This document shows positions 22,168-34,500 of a DNA stretch of 64,000 nt, piece by piece. Position 1 is the stretch's first letter. Each line of letters begins with the position of its first letter. The position numbers and the translations under genes are program-made. The notes beneath the pieces are model-generated. The model was not told the DNA's origin. It saw nothing but the letters and a program-made list of their open reading frames with translations, and searched no databases. This stretch comes from Aphrophora alni. Taxonomy: Eukaryota > Arthropoda > Insecta > Hemiptera > Aphrophoridae. The stretch spans positions 70,860,877 to 70,924,876 of the forward strand of contig OY740768.1 in the NCBI GenBank assembly GCA_963513935.1, written 5' to 3'.

Positions 22168-23389
22168 TCTACCACAATAATCAGTGATATAAATAAAAAA
22201 AAATTTCTTTTTTAAAACAGTTATGGTTGTCATCCCTTACAGTAACGATTTGAAAAGTCGGTTCACTGAGAAATTTAAAAGGTAATGATCGTTTGCTGAA
22301 AATATGTTCCAGAAAACTACCCGTGACTATCATTTCAAAATTGTAGTCCACTATTATTTTAACTTTTCACGTTTAAGGGAGGATCAGTTTAGCGCAGAAC
22401 ATTCTTTTTATTTAACTATCCCTTGTGTATTTTGTCCTTGCTCCGTGCTTAGAGTGCTAAAGTTTTATCGATTCTTTCGACTGAGTCAGTTCGCGAGAGA
22501 ACTAACTACACGCCACGGACTTCCATTCAAACTTATGTGCTAGTTAAGACCACGCTAGTGGGAGATATATACAAACAACTTGATGTTTGTTTTAATCAGG
22601 TAGTATACATCAAAAGAAACAAAAAGTACGTTTGAGCATATGGTCTGTCTATTTGTTTTCTTTTTCCCCACAATAATTAATATATCAAGAACCATATGGG
22701 CCAAAATTTTCTTATTTTACAGGAATTTTTTCAGTTATTAATGCTTAATTTTTATTTTTAATTTTATTACACCAACCATTTCAAAATGGCAAATGTTTCA
22801 TAATTAATAACCTAATAACTATAAAAAAGTACATTTGGAAAAAAATGTTCCTCAATTTTTAACTTTTACCATTTTGTAATGGTTCAAATAATAACATTGA
22901 AATAATATATAATTAGGAATTAATATCTATAAAATCAGAAAGTTGTAGTTCATGTGATTTATGAGATATGAATTATAATGAAAAAACACAACACACACAG
23001 AAAGAAAGACGGACAACGTAGCGAGGTAAGTTTGTCAAAGAAACTATTTTATTTATTTTTATATATAGATCCGTTTCCACAATTTTCGGCAGAGAGTTTT
23101 AGAACATACAGTAGAATGTTTTATTAACTTAAAATGTTTATAAAGATCTAAACGGTAATATAGAAAAATGTTGGAATAATGGTAAAGACGAATCCCTCTC
23201 CTTTTTATTAATCATCATCATACGTATAAGCATTTTCGCGCTAAAATCAAAGAAATAAGGCTTGTAATACAAGTTAAACCTTCCCTCCAAACAACTCTAA
23301 TCGTACTTTAATCTACTATGGATCATGGGAAAATAAATTGTGCGTAAAACAAGACTAGGGACTAAAAACCAGCTACAGTATTTGAAAAG

Positions 23390-23391
<2 letters not shown>

Positions 23392-23437
<46 letters not shown>
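23392..23437. repeat. (AT)n microsatellite
   Basis: About 23 uninterrupted AT units. Confidence 0.95.
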
Positions 23438-23440
<3 letters not shown>

Positions 23441-24510
23441 AAATCTGGATTTTAGTCAAATTGCTTAAAGAGTTTTCAAAGCAAACCTAAAGTCTTTGCT
23501 TAGAAAACTAGCAATCCATCGTCCACAAGCCTAAATTAAAAAAAAAAGATAGAAACAGCTAATGAAATTTGCATTGAAGATTTTTTTTTAAACAAAAAAA
23601 AAGGATCTAGAACAAAGAAAAAACTTTTATTTTATGAACGATAGGATAAGTAAAATCCTATCCCTGATGTTTCATTTAAAAGGGATCTGGTCTGTCCACT
23701 TATTAAAACCCCCCCCCACACACACAATAAGACAGATCTTCTTAAAATATATCTCTTAAAGTTGGTTTTAATAAGAAATTCCCGATATTGTCAACAGTAC
23801 ATCTGTTTTATATTTCAGGCACTTTAACATCCGAATTACAATATTTACACTAGTTGGTGAATTTTGTCTATGACCAGGGTGCCTCAACCTCATGGGACGG
23901 TCCTGATCAGACACACTCATATTGTTATAAGTTAGGAGTAATAAAACAAGAGTTTGTATTGTTTAGCTACTTATAGTACAGCCGTATCCATGTCACAGAA
24001 ATAACTTCGTATAAACCTGACCAATCCGTGATCTACACAAGACAAACTAATGGTCGTGTTATGACGGTTCTTGATTTATCAAGCAAGTTAATATTGATAT
24101 CCCTAATTATAATTTAATTATTAACACCACTTATTTGACCAAGTTATCTATAAATTTCGTCTACAAACTCCGGCCCTGTTGTGCTATGAAGCCTGTAATG
24201 AGCCAAAAGTTAAAACTGCATCCCATGAGGATACGGTTGACGAGATTACTTAAAGTTAAATTTTTTCAGTAGTATAAATAATAACTTGCCTGATGTATAA
24301 CATTCCTTACAAATTTGGAATTATATTAAAATCTTCGGTTGGGTTAATAATATAATTATGCTCATCTTCTCTCGTATAGATTAATTAAAAATGTGTCAAA
24401 AGTTCGCCATGTTTTTATTATATTCTAGTGTTTTATTACCAATCCTCATTACAGAAAATCGTATTTTAAAAATTATAATTTAAAATAATATATATTTCAC
24501 TCTATAGCCA

Positions 24511-24511
24511 A

Positions 24512-24542
<31 letters not shown>
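24511..24542. repeat. (AAT)n microsatellite
   Basis: About ten AAT units. A second, shorter ATT tract lies at 24762-24778, at the end of the ORF1 relic. Confidence 0.95.
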
Positions 24543-24545
<3 letters not shown>

Positions 24546-24764
24546 GCCGAAATTCAACACAAAAGAAAACAACTTTAACATATCGTAAGATTAATCCCGA
24601 ATGTACAGAAAGCTCTAAAAGAGAAATGTTAATAATAAAATAGTAATTGTACTTTCATTAAAGTTACTGACACTAAAATTAATGTTTAAATCAAAACATA
24701 ATAACTTTTCGTTTTTAGTTTTTCACCAGTTTGCAGTTAAGCAATTTTGCCAGTTAATTTATTA

Positions 24765-25132
24765 TTATTATTATTATTTATCTGTTCGTTTATAGCTTTC
24801 ATATTGTCTTTGATCTTCTTGTGAGTGAGATCTAAAGTTTCACATAGATCACCGTGGATTTTTTCTGATCTTTCTTTATCTCCTTCATGGGCCCCATTAT
24901 CTTGTAGCGTTTATTTTTCTTCCGTAACTGAGAAATCCAATCTCATACTATTTCGTCTGTTAACAGAACAATATTCGCACTTCAAATATATATTTTCTGC
25001 CGGTATAGCCTCAATATTCTCCTTGCTAATATTTTGACATGCACAATAAAAATATTTTACACAGTCATTGCAACTTACTTTTGACTGCTTACTTGAAATA
25101 TCTTTACTGTAAACATCACAATAAGACGACAT
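24765..25132 (-). pseudogene. PHD-finger ORF1 relic of a non-LTR retrotransposon
   Basis: On the minus strand ATG 25132 begins MSSYCDVYSKDISSKQ, followed by CNDCVKYFYCAC and YLKCEYCS. The C-x2-C / C-x-C / C-x2-C spacing is that of a PHD-type zinc finger, with the first Cys pair reduced to a single C. Such fingers followed by a basic and coiled-coil segment are common in ORF1 of CR1/jockey-like insect retrotransposons. A stop follows VTEEK at about 24910. The same frame continues with a charged, helical segment (ETLDLTHKKIKDNMKAI) to about 24775. It is the N-terminal part only; no RT lies next to it. Family assignment is tentative. Confidence 0.55.
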
Positions 25133-25192
25133 ATTGGTTTACTTCTGAAAATAGCAAATTGAATTATTCAAACGAATTAAGAAAAGACTCTG

Positions 25193-25194
<2 letters not shown>

Positions 25195-25250
<56 letters not shown>
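25195..25250. repeat. (AT)n microsatellite
   Basis: About 28 AT units. Confidence 0.95.
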
Positions 25251-25465
25251 CACTCTATCGTAAAAAGGAAGAAAAGTGAATTAAAAAATAAACATATCAA
25301 ATTTATTAAATATAAGCGAAAAATTAAAATCCCACAGATATTTTAGAACAACTGTACTTCGACATTTTATTACAACTTTGCGAATATTCTTCAGGCTATA
25401 AATCATAACTGAATTTAACAATTCCTACAAAGACAACTTTTTGGGTATTAAATTTAGAGGATTAC

Positions 25466-25494
25466 ATTATATATATATATATATATATATATAT
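25466..25494. repeat. (AT)n microsatellite
   Basis: About 14 AT units. Confidence 0.92.
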
Positions 25495-27139
25495 GGCTTA
25501 GTAAGTACCATGATGGAACTAATTACCTTGTTTTATGAAAATACCAAAAATGTTTAAGATTTTGTGTTTATAATGTTAGGTACAAAAATCGACTAATCTA
25601 TGTGAAATCACTGCTAAAAGAAATATAGAACTATTAAAAAACAAATAGTATTAATTAAAAATATTTTTAGTGCTTTTAATAAAATTATTTGACTGTATTT
25701 TGTAGACTATAATAAATAACTTACCATCCACGTTACGTTACAATACTTCACAAAAACAGACGTCTATTATATACAGCGATATGATTGAACTCAATTTATT
25801 TTAATGTATTTATGTATTCAGTTATTTTCATACTCTTGACCTTGGCATTATAAACTATCCAGTTGAACAAATTAGCTATTAATGGTCTAATGTAGATAAG
25901 AGGGAACTACTGAAGCCCCTTTCAAATGGCGGCTATTAAGCCATATTACCACCATCAATAATAAACAAATCATAGTCAATTACACGGTATATTTCACTAA
26001 AATTATAATAAAATTACAAACATTCCTAATATTGTTAAATTAATATACTACAATTTTAAAGTTAAAGTTGAACGGTTTGTTTTGTATTTCTAACTATTGT
26101 ATTGTATATTTTTCATCGTAGACAAATTTTTCATCATCAGATTTTTCATTCTTCAGAGAACGTCAACATATGTAGACTGGTTTCGTAAAACCGAGCTGTA
26201 TGAAATTTTAAAATAACTGAAAAAAAATGCAACCTATTATATGCTTACCAACACCAACGAGTGGTCATTTTATGATACAAGATTTAGGCGTTTACAATAG
26301 CTAAAACTTTTACGATTTAATTCGTTTGTGATTAATTACTTTAGAGATGTTGTTGTAATTATTGAGATGTTGTTTCAAGTTTAACCTTTGATCTTAAAGC
26401 CAAATCAGTTACTGGTTCCTAGTTATACAAAAGCGGTCACGGGACCAACCCAGAGTAATAAGTTGTGTCTTTAGTCGCTGTTAATTACTTGCCTAATAAT
26501 GTTCAATTAGTACTGTTAGGTTAATGCTAATAGTTATTTGATTAACATCGGTGTGGTTTTCATTGTAACAAAATGCGTTAATATGCCTGTTAAACAAGTT
26601 TGTTTCCTCGCTTATGTTTTGTGATAGAGAGGGTGTAATTGCTTTATTTGCCTTTGTATGTTGAAGTTCTGAATTGCATCCTCTATCTATGTAACCTCAC
26701 AGTTTTCATTATTTCCTCGACGTTCTCCCACATCAATTTAAATGGATTCATATAACTTCAGCTTCGCTATAAAAATCATTCTATATTGGAATATAATGAG
26801 ATAAACTTTCAATTGACAATTTTTATGTAAACACTTTGTGTCTATCATAAAAATAAGGTACGTGTGAAAATAAAAGTTTTTCTAATATCATTTAACTTTA
26901 TGATGTAAATGAGAACAGCCCCAAAATTTTAAATGTTAAGATTCGACTTCTTAATCATCACAGAAAACGAATGACTTACTATCACAATAGTAATTCATTG
27001 GTATTTTTGAATATTTTGTGAACAAATAATATTTAGTAACCTAATTCATTGTTATTATTACCGCTGTTTGAACTACCACCATTTTGAAATTGTAAATAGT
27101 CAAGCAACATAAACATGGTATATCCATAAGAGACTATGT
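25495..27139. other. AT-rich spacer, nothing seen
   Basis: No gene, repeat or structured element that I can support. Confidence 0.45.
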
Positions 27140-27332
27140 CCTTTAGATGTAGCCAAAAATACGTGAGAAAAGATGTAGATTCAGTCAAAGATTTGGGATT
27201 GCCTAAAAGGTTTAGTGGCCCTCAGGATTGTACAGTAGTCCGCTAGAAACCATTGGACATGGTTGTAGATCACTCCTCCAAAATATTACCCTATACGAAA
27301 TATGTAGATGTAGATAGGAGCCCTCGGGATGT
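27140..27332 (+). repeat. diverged edge of the 104 bp satellite
   Basis: Degenerate versions of the satellite words occur here (for example GATGTAGATTCAG, CTAGAAACCATTGGACATGG and CCCTCGGGAT), as expected at the edge of an array. Confidence 0.65.
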
Positions 27333-28796
27333 AAAAAGGTGAAGATCCAGCTGGGTTGCTCGAGATTGCAAAGTCGTCTGCTTGGAACCGTTGAGCATGG
27401 GAATGGATCACCACCTCTCCCAAAATGTTATCCAGCAAAAAGGTGAAAATCCAGCTGGGTTGCTCGAGATTGCAAAGTCGTCTGCTTGGAACCGTTGAGC
27501 ATGGGAATGGATCACCACCTCTCCCAAAATGTTACCCAGTAAAAAGGTGAAGATCCAGCTGGGTTGCTCGAGATTGCAAAGTCGTCTGCTTGGAACCGTT
27601 GAGCATGGGAATGGATCACCACCTCTCCCAAAATGTTACCCAGTAAAAAGGTGAAAATCCAGCTGGGTTGCTCGAGATTGCAAAGTCGTCTACTTGGAAC
27701 CGTTGAGCATGGGAATGGATCACCACCTCTCCCAAAATGTGACCCAGTAAAAAGGTGAAGATCCAGCTGGGTTGCTCGAGATTGCAAAGTCGTCTGCTTG
27801 GAACCGTTGAGCATGGGAATGGATCACCACCTCTCCCAAAATGTGACCCAGTAAAAAGGTGAAGATCCAGCTGGGTTGCTCGAGATTGCAAAGTCGTCTG
27901 CTTGGAACCGTTGAGCATGGGAATGGATCACCACCTCTCCCAAAATGTTACCCAGTAAAAAGGTGAAGATCCAGCTGGGTTGCTCGAGATTGCAAAGTCG
28001 TCTGCTTGGAACCGTTGAGCATGGGAATGGATCACCACCTCTCCCAAAATGTTACCCAGTAAAAAGGTGAAGATCCAACTGGGTTGCTCGAGATTGCAAA
28101 GTCGTCTGCTTGGAACCGTTGAGCATGGGAATGGATCACCACCTCTCCCAAAATGTTACCCAGTAAAAAGGTGAAGATCCAGCTGGGTTGCTCGAGATTG
28201 CAAAGTCGTCTGCTTGGAACCGTTGAGCATGGGAATGGATCACCACCTCTCCCAAAATGTGACCCAGTAAAAAGGTGAATATCCAGCTGGGTTGCTCGAG
28301 ATTGCAAAGTCGTCTGCTTGGAACCGTTGAGCATGGGAATGGATCACCACCTCTCCCAAAATGTTACCCAGTAAAAAGGTGAAGATCCAGCTGGGTTGCT
28401 CGAGATTGCAAAGTCGTCTGCTTGGAACCGTTGAGCATGGGAATGGATCACCACCTCTCCCAAAATGTGACCCAGTAAAAAGGTGAAGATCCAGCTGGGT
28501 TGCTCGAGATTGCAAAGTCGTCTGCTTGGAACCGTTGAGCATGGGAATGGATCACCACCTCTCCCAAAATGTTACCCAGTAAAAAGGTGAAGATCCAGCT
28601 GGGTTGCTCGAGATTGCAAAGTCGTCTGCTTGGAACCGTTGAGCATGGGAATGGATCACCACCTCTCCCAAAATGTGACCCAGTAAAAAGGTGAAGATCC
28701 AGCTGGGTTGCTCGATATTGCAAAGACGTCTGCTAGGAACCGTTTAGCATGGGGATGGATCACCACCTCTCCCAAAATGTTATCCAGTAAAAAGGT
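27333..28796 (+). repeat. 104 bp satellite array, about 14 copies
   Basis: A tandem array with an exact 104 bp period. Each unit contains AGATCCAGCTGGGTTGCTCG, ATTGCAAAGTCGTCTGCTTG, GAGCATGGGAATGGATCACC and CTCCCAAAATGTTACCCAGT. Copies differ by only a few bases, mainly GTTACC versus GTGACC. The unit is open on the minus strand in several frames, which gives spurious repeating ORFs of 100 codons. The array is homologous to the inverted 143 bp array at 30.06-31.05 kb. Confidence 0.97.
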
Positions 28797-28925
28797 GTTT
28801 GTAGATCCAGCTAGGCACCCTCGAGATTGGTGTGTAGATCCAGCTAGGAACCCTCGAGATTGGTGTGTAGATCCAGCTAGGCACCCTCGAGATTGGTGTG
28901 TAGATCCAGCTAGGAACTCTAAGTA
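28797..28925 (+). repeat. 33 bp sub-repeat, about 4 copies
   Basis: Units of 33 bp containing GTAGATCCAGCTAGG and ACCCTCGAGATTGG alternate between GCACCC and GAACCC variants. This is the first third of the 104 bp unit repeated alone. Because 33 is divisible by three, a plus-strand frame shows a false 11-residue protein repeat. Degenerate traces continue to about 29100. Confidence 0.9.
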
Positions 28926-29100
28926 TTTTCAACTCAGACCGATCCGTATCCTCATCCATCCCAAAATAATAATCCTTCCTAAATCTTCGGGTGTAGATCC
29001 AAATAGGGTTTCCCGGGTTTGCTTAATATCCCATCATTCCAAAATTTTAATCTTTTCCAAAAGCCTCGGGTTATTTACTCAAGTTATTTACTCTCGAGAT

Positions 29101-29884
29101 CGCTGAACAATTTTGAAAACTTCGAACAACAAAAACGTTTATTGTTGAACCATCAAAAAAATCCTTTTTGAATCCTTGAACATACCAGTTTTCATTTCAA
29201 ACCCCTCATCCGAGCTCATTTCTTCAAAACAAAGTGTAAACAATTGAGATATATTATACTCGTATGTGTTATATATCAAAAGCCTTGTATTTTTCACATA
29301 TAGAAGAAAGAATAATAATCATTTTTAACATAATTTATTTATTTTTTACTTTAGTTTGGATATACTAGCATAAATTCATATTAAAAATAAATAAATCCAA
29401 TGGTGAAATGTTAAACAAATGCCAGAGCAGTTTTCGTGGTGAACCACTAGAAACCATGTGATTAGTTTAATAACGCATTGAATTTATAAAAGTATCATGG
29501 ACTTATAAAATACCAGTTTTTTTCTAACGAATAATGAGTTGAGTGGTCAAACAAACTATTTTGGAAAAGTGTATTTCGAAAGTATTCATCTTGTGGAAAA
29601 GAAATCTAGTGACGAATTTAGATTTTTAAAATTTTTATTCAACTAGGTCTAAATGTATACATTTTCAATATTATGTAAATCTAGACATATTAAGTTATTT
29701 TAGTGTCTACATTCGTTAATATGTTACACAAAGGAAAAGTTATTTTTACCTGTTAGAGTTCCGGTGAAAGATTACTCAAAACAGTAATTTTCTATGAGCA
29801 GACATTTCAAACGTTTTAGTAATCTCAAGGGTCTCTACCGTTTTTATATAGTTTTCGGGAAGAAGGTCTACTGATCGTCACTAG
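29101..29884. other. spacer between the two inverted satellite arrays
   Basis: AT-rich single-copy sequence without a gene. It is the centre of the large head-to-head satellite arrangement. Confidence 0.5.
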
Positions 29885-30059
29885 TTGGATCTACACACGT
29901 GAAATTTGGAAAGCATTATAATTTTGGTACTATAGAATCCCGTATCAGATTGGATCAGCCTGTGTTAAGTAGGACTCCCGAGAGTGATTGGCTGGATCTC
30001 CACCCTACACAATACGATTCCTAACCGGATCTACACAACAATCCTTAGCTGGATCGATA
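29885..30059 (-). repeat. diverged edge of the 143 bp satellite
   Basis: Scattered TTGGATCTACAC, GGCTGGATCTCCACC and CCGGATCTACACAAC words are inverted forms of the GTAGATCCAGC block. Confidence 0.65.
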
Positions 30060-31046
30060 AACACGTTATTAGGTGGTAAGGAGGGGTGATCCATCCCCAT
30101 GCTCATTGGTTCCTAGTGGACGACTGTGCAATCTCGAAGGCACCTAGTTGGATCGACATCGCTTTGGTAATCATGAGGTACTCTAGTTGGATCTACACCT
30201 TATTAAGTGGTAATATTTTAGAGGAGGGGTGATCCATCCCCATGCTCATTGGTTTCTAGTGGACGACTGTGCAATCTCGAAGGCACCTAGTTGGATCGAC
30301 ATCTCTTTGGTAATCATGAGGTACTCTAGTTGGATCTACACCTTATTAAGTGGTAATATTTTAGAGGAGGGGTGATCCATCCCCATGCTAATTGGTTTCT
30401 AGTGGACGACTGTGCAATCTCGAAGGCACCTAGTTGGATCGACATCGCTTTGGTAATCATGAGGTACTCTAGTTGGATCTACACCTTATTAAGTGGTAAT
30501 ATTTTAGAGGAGGGGTGATCCATCCCCATGCTAATTGGTTTCTAGTGGACGACTGTGCAATCTCGAAGGCACCTAGTTGGATCGACATCGCTTTGGTAAT
30601 CATGAGGTACTCTAGTTGGATCTACACCTTATTAAGTGGTAATATTTTAGAGGAGGGGTGATCCATCCCCATGCTAATTGGTTTCTAGTGGACGACTGTG
30701 CAATCTCGAAGGCACCTAGTTGGATCGACATCGCTTTGGTAATCATGAGGTACTCTAGTTGGATCTACACCTTATTAAGTGGTAATATTTTAGAGGAGGG
30801 GTGATCCATCCCCATGATCATTGGTTTCTAGTGGACGACTGTGCAATCTCGAAGGCACCTAGTTGGATCGACATCGCTTTGGTAATCATGAGGTACTCTA
30901 GTTGGATCTACACCTTATTAAGTGGTAATATTTTAGGGGAGGGGTGATCCATCCCCATGCTAATTGGTTTCTAGTGGACGACTGTGCAATCTCGAAGGCA
31001 CCTAGTTGGATCGACATCTCTTTGGTAATCATGAGGTAGTTGGATC
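30060..31046 (-). repeat. 143 bp satellite array, about 7 copies, inverted
   Basis: GAGGGGTGAT starts at 30081, 30224, 30367, 30510, 30653, 30796 and 30939, an exact 143 bp period. The inverted unit matches the 104 bp unit block by block (GATCCAACTAGGTGCC, TCGAGATTGCACAGTCGTCC, AGCATGGGGATGGATCACC) but has an extra ~39 bp carrying a second AGATCC block. The last unit is shortened and joins directly to a PLE coding relic at 31049. Confidence 0.97.
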
Positions 31047-31048
31047 TA

Positions 31049-31325
31049 CAAATTTTTCACTCAAACGAAGAGAAAACTAATAACTTGGTTTAAAGATCAC
31101 TTTGCTCGTATTAAATATCAAAGACCAGAAAAATCTAGTGTAGCAGAGCATATACTTCAAACTAACCATGTAGAATTTAAACGTGTTAAATTAGTTTAAA
31201 ATGAAGACAAAAGAAATTTGCTAAATAGTTATGAGAGTATTTTTATTTCTAAATGTAAAAAGGACAAATTGTTAAGTGGAGCTAAAGTGTCTATTTCTAA
31301 CTCCCTTTTATTTTCTTTAATTTAG
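31049..31325 (+). pseudogene. PLE GIY-YIG endonuclease C-terminal relic
   Basis: The plus strand reads FFTQTKRKLITWFKDHFARI, then EKSSVAEHILQTNHVEF, an in-frame stop (TAA 31197-31199), then NEDKRNLLNSYESIFISK and a final TAG at 31323-31325. The R-x-x-x-x-x-FK-x-H, (S)VAEH-x-L-x-x-NH and YES-x-x-I pattern is the C-terminal half of PLE-type GIY-YIG domains; compare the intact-looking one at 41984-42316. The catalytic GIY part and the whole RT are missing because the relic starts at the satellite junction. Confidence 0.75.
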
Positions 31326-31580
31326 GTTTAAGTGGATTAGTTTGCAACTTAATTTTTACTTTCTAAAATGACAAATTGTTAAATGAGATGAAAGGTTTAT
31401 TCCTAACTCGGCTTTTTATATTAAGTAATTTAGATTTTAAATGAATTAGTTATTTAATATTTAGTCTTTCTAAATAAACATACAATTCATATTTATTACG
31501 AAAAACGAAAGAAATTTTAAATTGAGAATATAGGTCTATTCCTATGGTATTTTATAGTTTTCAGTGGATAAGTTTTTATT
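31256..31580 (+). repeat. diverged tandem repeat in a PLE 3' region
   Basis: Three loosely matching units start near 31256, 31365 and 31502. Each has an A-rich start (GGACAAATTGTTAAGTGGA, TGACAAATTGTTAAATGAG), a CTATTCCTAACTC-type block and AGTGGATTAG or TGGATAAG at its end. The first unit includes the PLE C-terminal codons and stop. Confidence 0.55.
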
Positions 31581-34500
31581 TTCTTCCAAATAATTATAAT
31601 TTTAAATTTACATTGTTCTAGAAATGAAAGAATTTATATATATATAATTTAAGAGATGGTTAATTAAGTATCTAAAAATGACAAGTTCTGTTCCATGAAT
31701 AAATTTCAATTCACTTTGTTTTTTAGAAATATAAGTAAGTTTTTTAGGTAAGAATTATTTATTTTTTTGAAAATTTTGTTTATGTAATTGACTAATTGTA
31801 AAGGGACACATCCCCACTCCACCAAGTGGGAGGGACTAGGTAGTTGACCACAATAATGACTTGGCTCAATGCCATTGATTAAACTGGACACGGGAAGTAG
31901 TGAGGAAACAACCTCACTTCAATATTTATAGAATTAGTGTTTACTAATGCTCAATCTCAGTACTATGTTACTGAAATGTACATAAGGAAATAAATCTGTA
32001 TTGATTTAATTGTGGTATTGGGTGTTTGATTTTAATTTTTAATTTCGCCACAATGTCCTCAAAAGCGTAGTATTAACCCTATAGTGGTTTAGTAAAACTA
32101 TTCTATAAGAAATGGTAAACATTCCAAAAATAATATATTCTGATTGTGGTGATGACTTCAGTACATTATTTGCACTTCAGCGTGTTATTTGACAATGAAC
32201 ACAAGCTAAATTCATGCTGAATATCAAACAGGTTGAAAAGTTTATGAAAGAAAAGTTTCCTTATTGTTGATTCAAAATATGAATTCTTCAATGTAGCTGT
32301 AAACAAAGAGTTGGTTGAGCAATTACGCAACCAATTTGATTGATTACCTTTATCGAATAGGCCAAAATTCATGAGAAGATATAGTAGGAACAAGTATAAC
32401 TCGAATACAACTTTAGTCACCTGTTATATAAATTCACAGTTTGATATTGGTTGCTGAAGAAACTTTGTTGTTTGTGTCTTTAGGTAAATTAAGATGTATG
32501 TTTGTGAACAGAAGACGTAAAAGAACAATTGGTCTACAAAATTCGTTTCCTTAACAAGTAACATCGAAGAGCTAATAACTGGATTACCTTTGATCTCGAA
32601 CACCTCATCTCTCAGAGACCTATTTCATAAAACTAACTACTAATATTATAAACCGATAAAAGCTTTTGTTATAAATGGATACAATTCTGTTTCATAATAG
32701 AAAGCTGCATAGTTATGAAATGGTACCGCTAATATTGTACATTACGTCAGCTGATATTTTGTGTGGTTTACATAATTTATATATTTTACTGTATTTACGT
32801 AAATATATTATATTGTTGTTACACAATTACAAAGCCCTTACAAAAAGTAGTTTTAACAACTTAAATAGGTTAACAAAATTATTAGAATAGCAAATTGAAT
32901 TATTTAACGCATTTTTAACCCTAACCAATTACCAAGAAAATGAAAAACAGAAATTCAAGATCTGAATTTGCTTTTCGTAATCTTTGAACTGATTACCTGT
33001 GACGAATAAAAATAAGACTTTTCTCATTGCAACGCCAGCAATAGCTCATTACAGTACTCTAAGTGTTTTATATGTGCTCTTAGAAATCGTATCTCCGACG
33101 GATTTCTTGCACTTTTCAATAACGGAGGCTTCAACCGGGCCTAAGAGAGCATAAACGTAGAGAGAAGCCTAAAAATATACTATAAAGTGTAATGGCTCAA
33201 GAAAATAGGTATTGAGTTATTATTGTAGTGTCAGTTTTCAGGTCCTTTTATCCATTCAAAGTGGATTTAGTATGTTGTCTGCTGTTAAATCCAATTAAAG
33301 CAACAATGAGCTTATTTTGATTAAATATATCTGGGTATTTTAATATCATAGCTATTTTATGACTCAAAAATTAGAAAAAACCCTACATCGTAAAAGACCA
33401 AAAAAGAAAATTTCATATTTATCAAAATTGGGTACTAAGATTTTGCTGAACTGTTACCCCTAAGGACCTAAACAAAACGTATTCGTTTTCCTAAATTTTT
33501 TTATTGGAGTTATTGATCAAAAAGTTAAAATGTAGTCTTTGAATGTCGAATATCTCAAACTGGGACAAACCACCTGAAGTTTCCATTAATTTTAGATAAC
33601 CATAACCCTGCATGGAAGCATATTATCGGTTAAGTTTTAGCAAAATTTTATCAAAATTGTTAAACCTGATTTTAACAAAATCGAAATTTTAAGTTTTCTC
33701 CTTATGGTAGCTACTCCAAAATTTGTATAGTTATAAAAAAAAGTTTTAACTCAGGACAACATATATCCACATAGGCCTAAACATTTTGATTAAAACCGGT
33801 CCACAAGTTTGGGCTGTGGAGCACTGTACAGTACATTAAACAGAAACCATAAAAAAAAAAAAAAAAAAAAAAATTTTGAACTCATGGAAGTAAAAATAAA
33901 TAAGTCAGAAATATTTCGCCATCATTTTTTTGACCGATCATATATTGTTCTCTATAGTAAGTATACAGAAGAAAGTTTGTCTCACATAATATGTGTATGA
34001 TGAAAGGTGAGTTTTAGTTCAGGATAAATTATTTTTGCCACTCAAAACTATAATAAAATCTCTAATTATGGTAATCTTCCAAAATTAATCAAAACATCTT
34101 TGCCAAATTAAAATAACTAGCTGGATCTGCGCATAAATCGTGAGTATTCGTTTTGGAATTAATACTTAGTTAAATTAACTGTTTAAATAATTTAGTTTTA
34201 ATAAACCTTGTTATTGGTGAATCCTAAAATTCTTTATATAATAATTCGTTTCATACTGTAGGAGAAAGGGAGTGGTGTAAGTGGACAAATACCGAACTTC
34301 AATAGGATGATTTTTTTACATTAGTGTATAAGTGTAAATGACAAAGAGTTTCAGCTACGCAAGTCCAATTTTTGTTGAGAAATGAAATTTCTTGTTACAC
34401 AATATATAAACAAGTTGATGGCCGCCATCGAGGTACTTTCCCAGCCTTACCATACAATATAGATATTATGTAAGGTTTCTTGGGTCTAATTGGAAATGTT

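Larger units (their letters stand above)
22176..24764. other. AT-rich spacer with simple repeats
   Basis: No gene supported. It holds an (AT)n run at 23392-23437, a C9 run near 23710 and an (AAT)n run at 24511-24542. The block at 22370-22560 is less AT-rich and might be a promoter or 5' region for the minus-strand exon at 21752-22167. Confidence 0.45.

Noticed and set aside
27512..28723. Five overlapping ~100-codon minus-strand ORFs with repeating peptides
   Set aside because: They arise from the 104 bp satellite, whose period is not divisible by three, so all frames cycle. There is no start context, splice signal or codon bias of a gene.
28708..29106. 132-codon plus-strand ORF with an 11-residue repeat (VDPARHPRDWC)
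   Set aside because: The repeat is the 33 bp satellite word translated in one frame; it is not a protein repeat.
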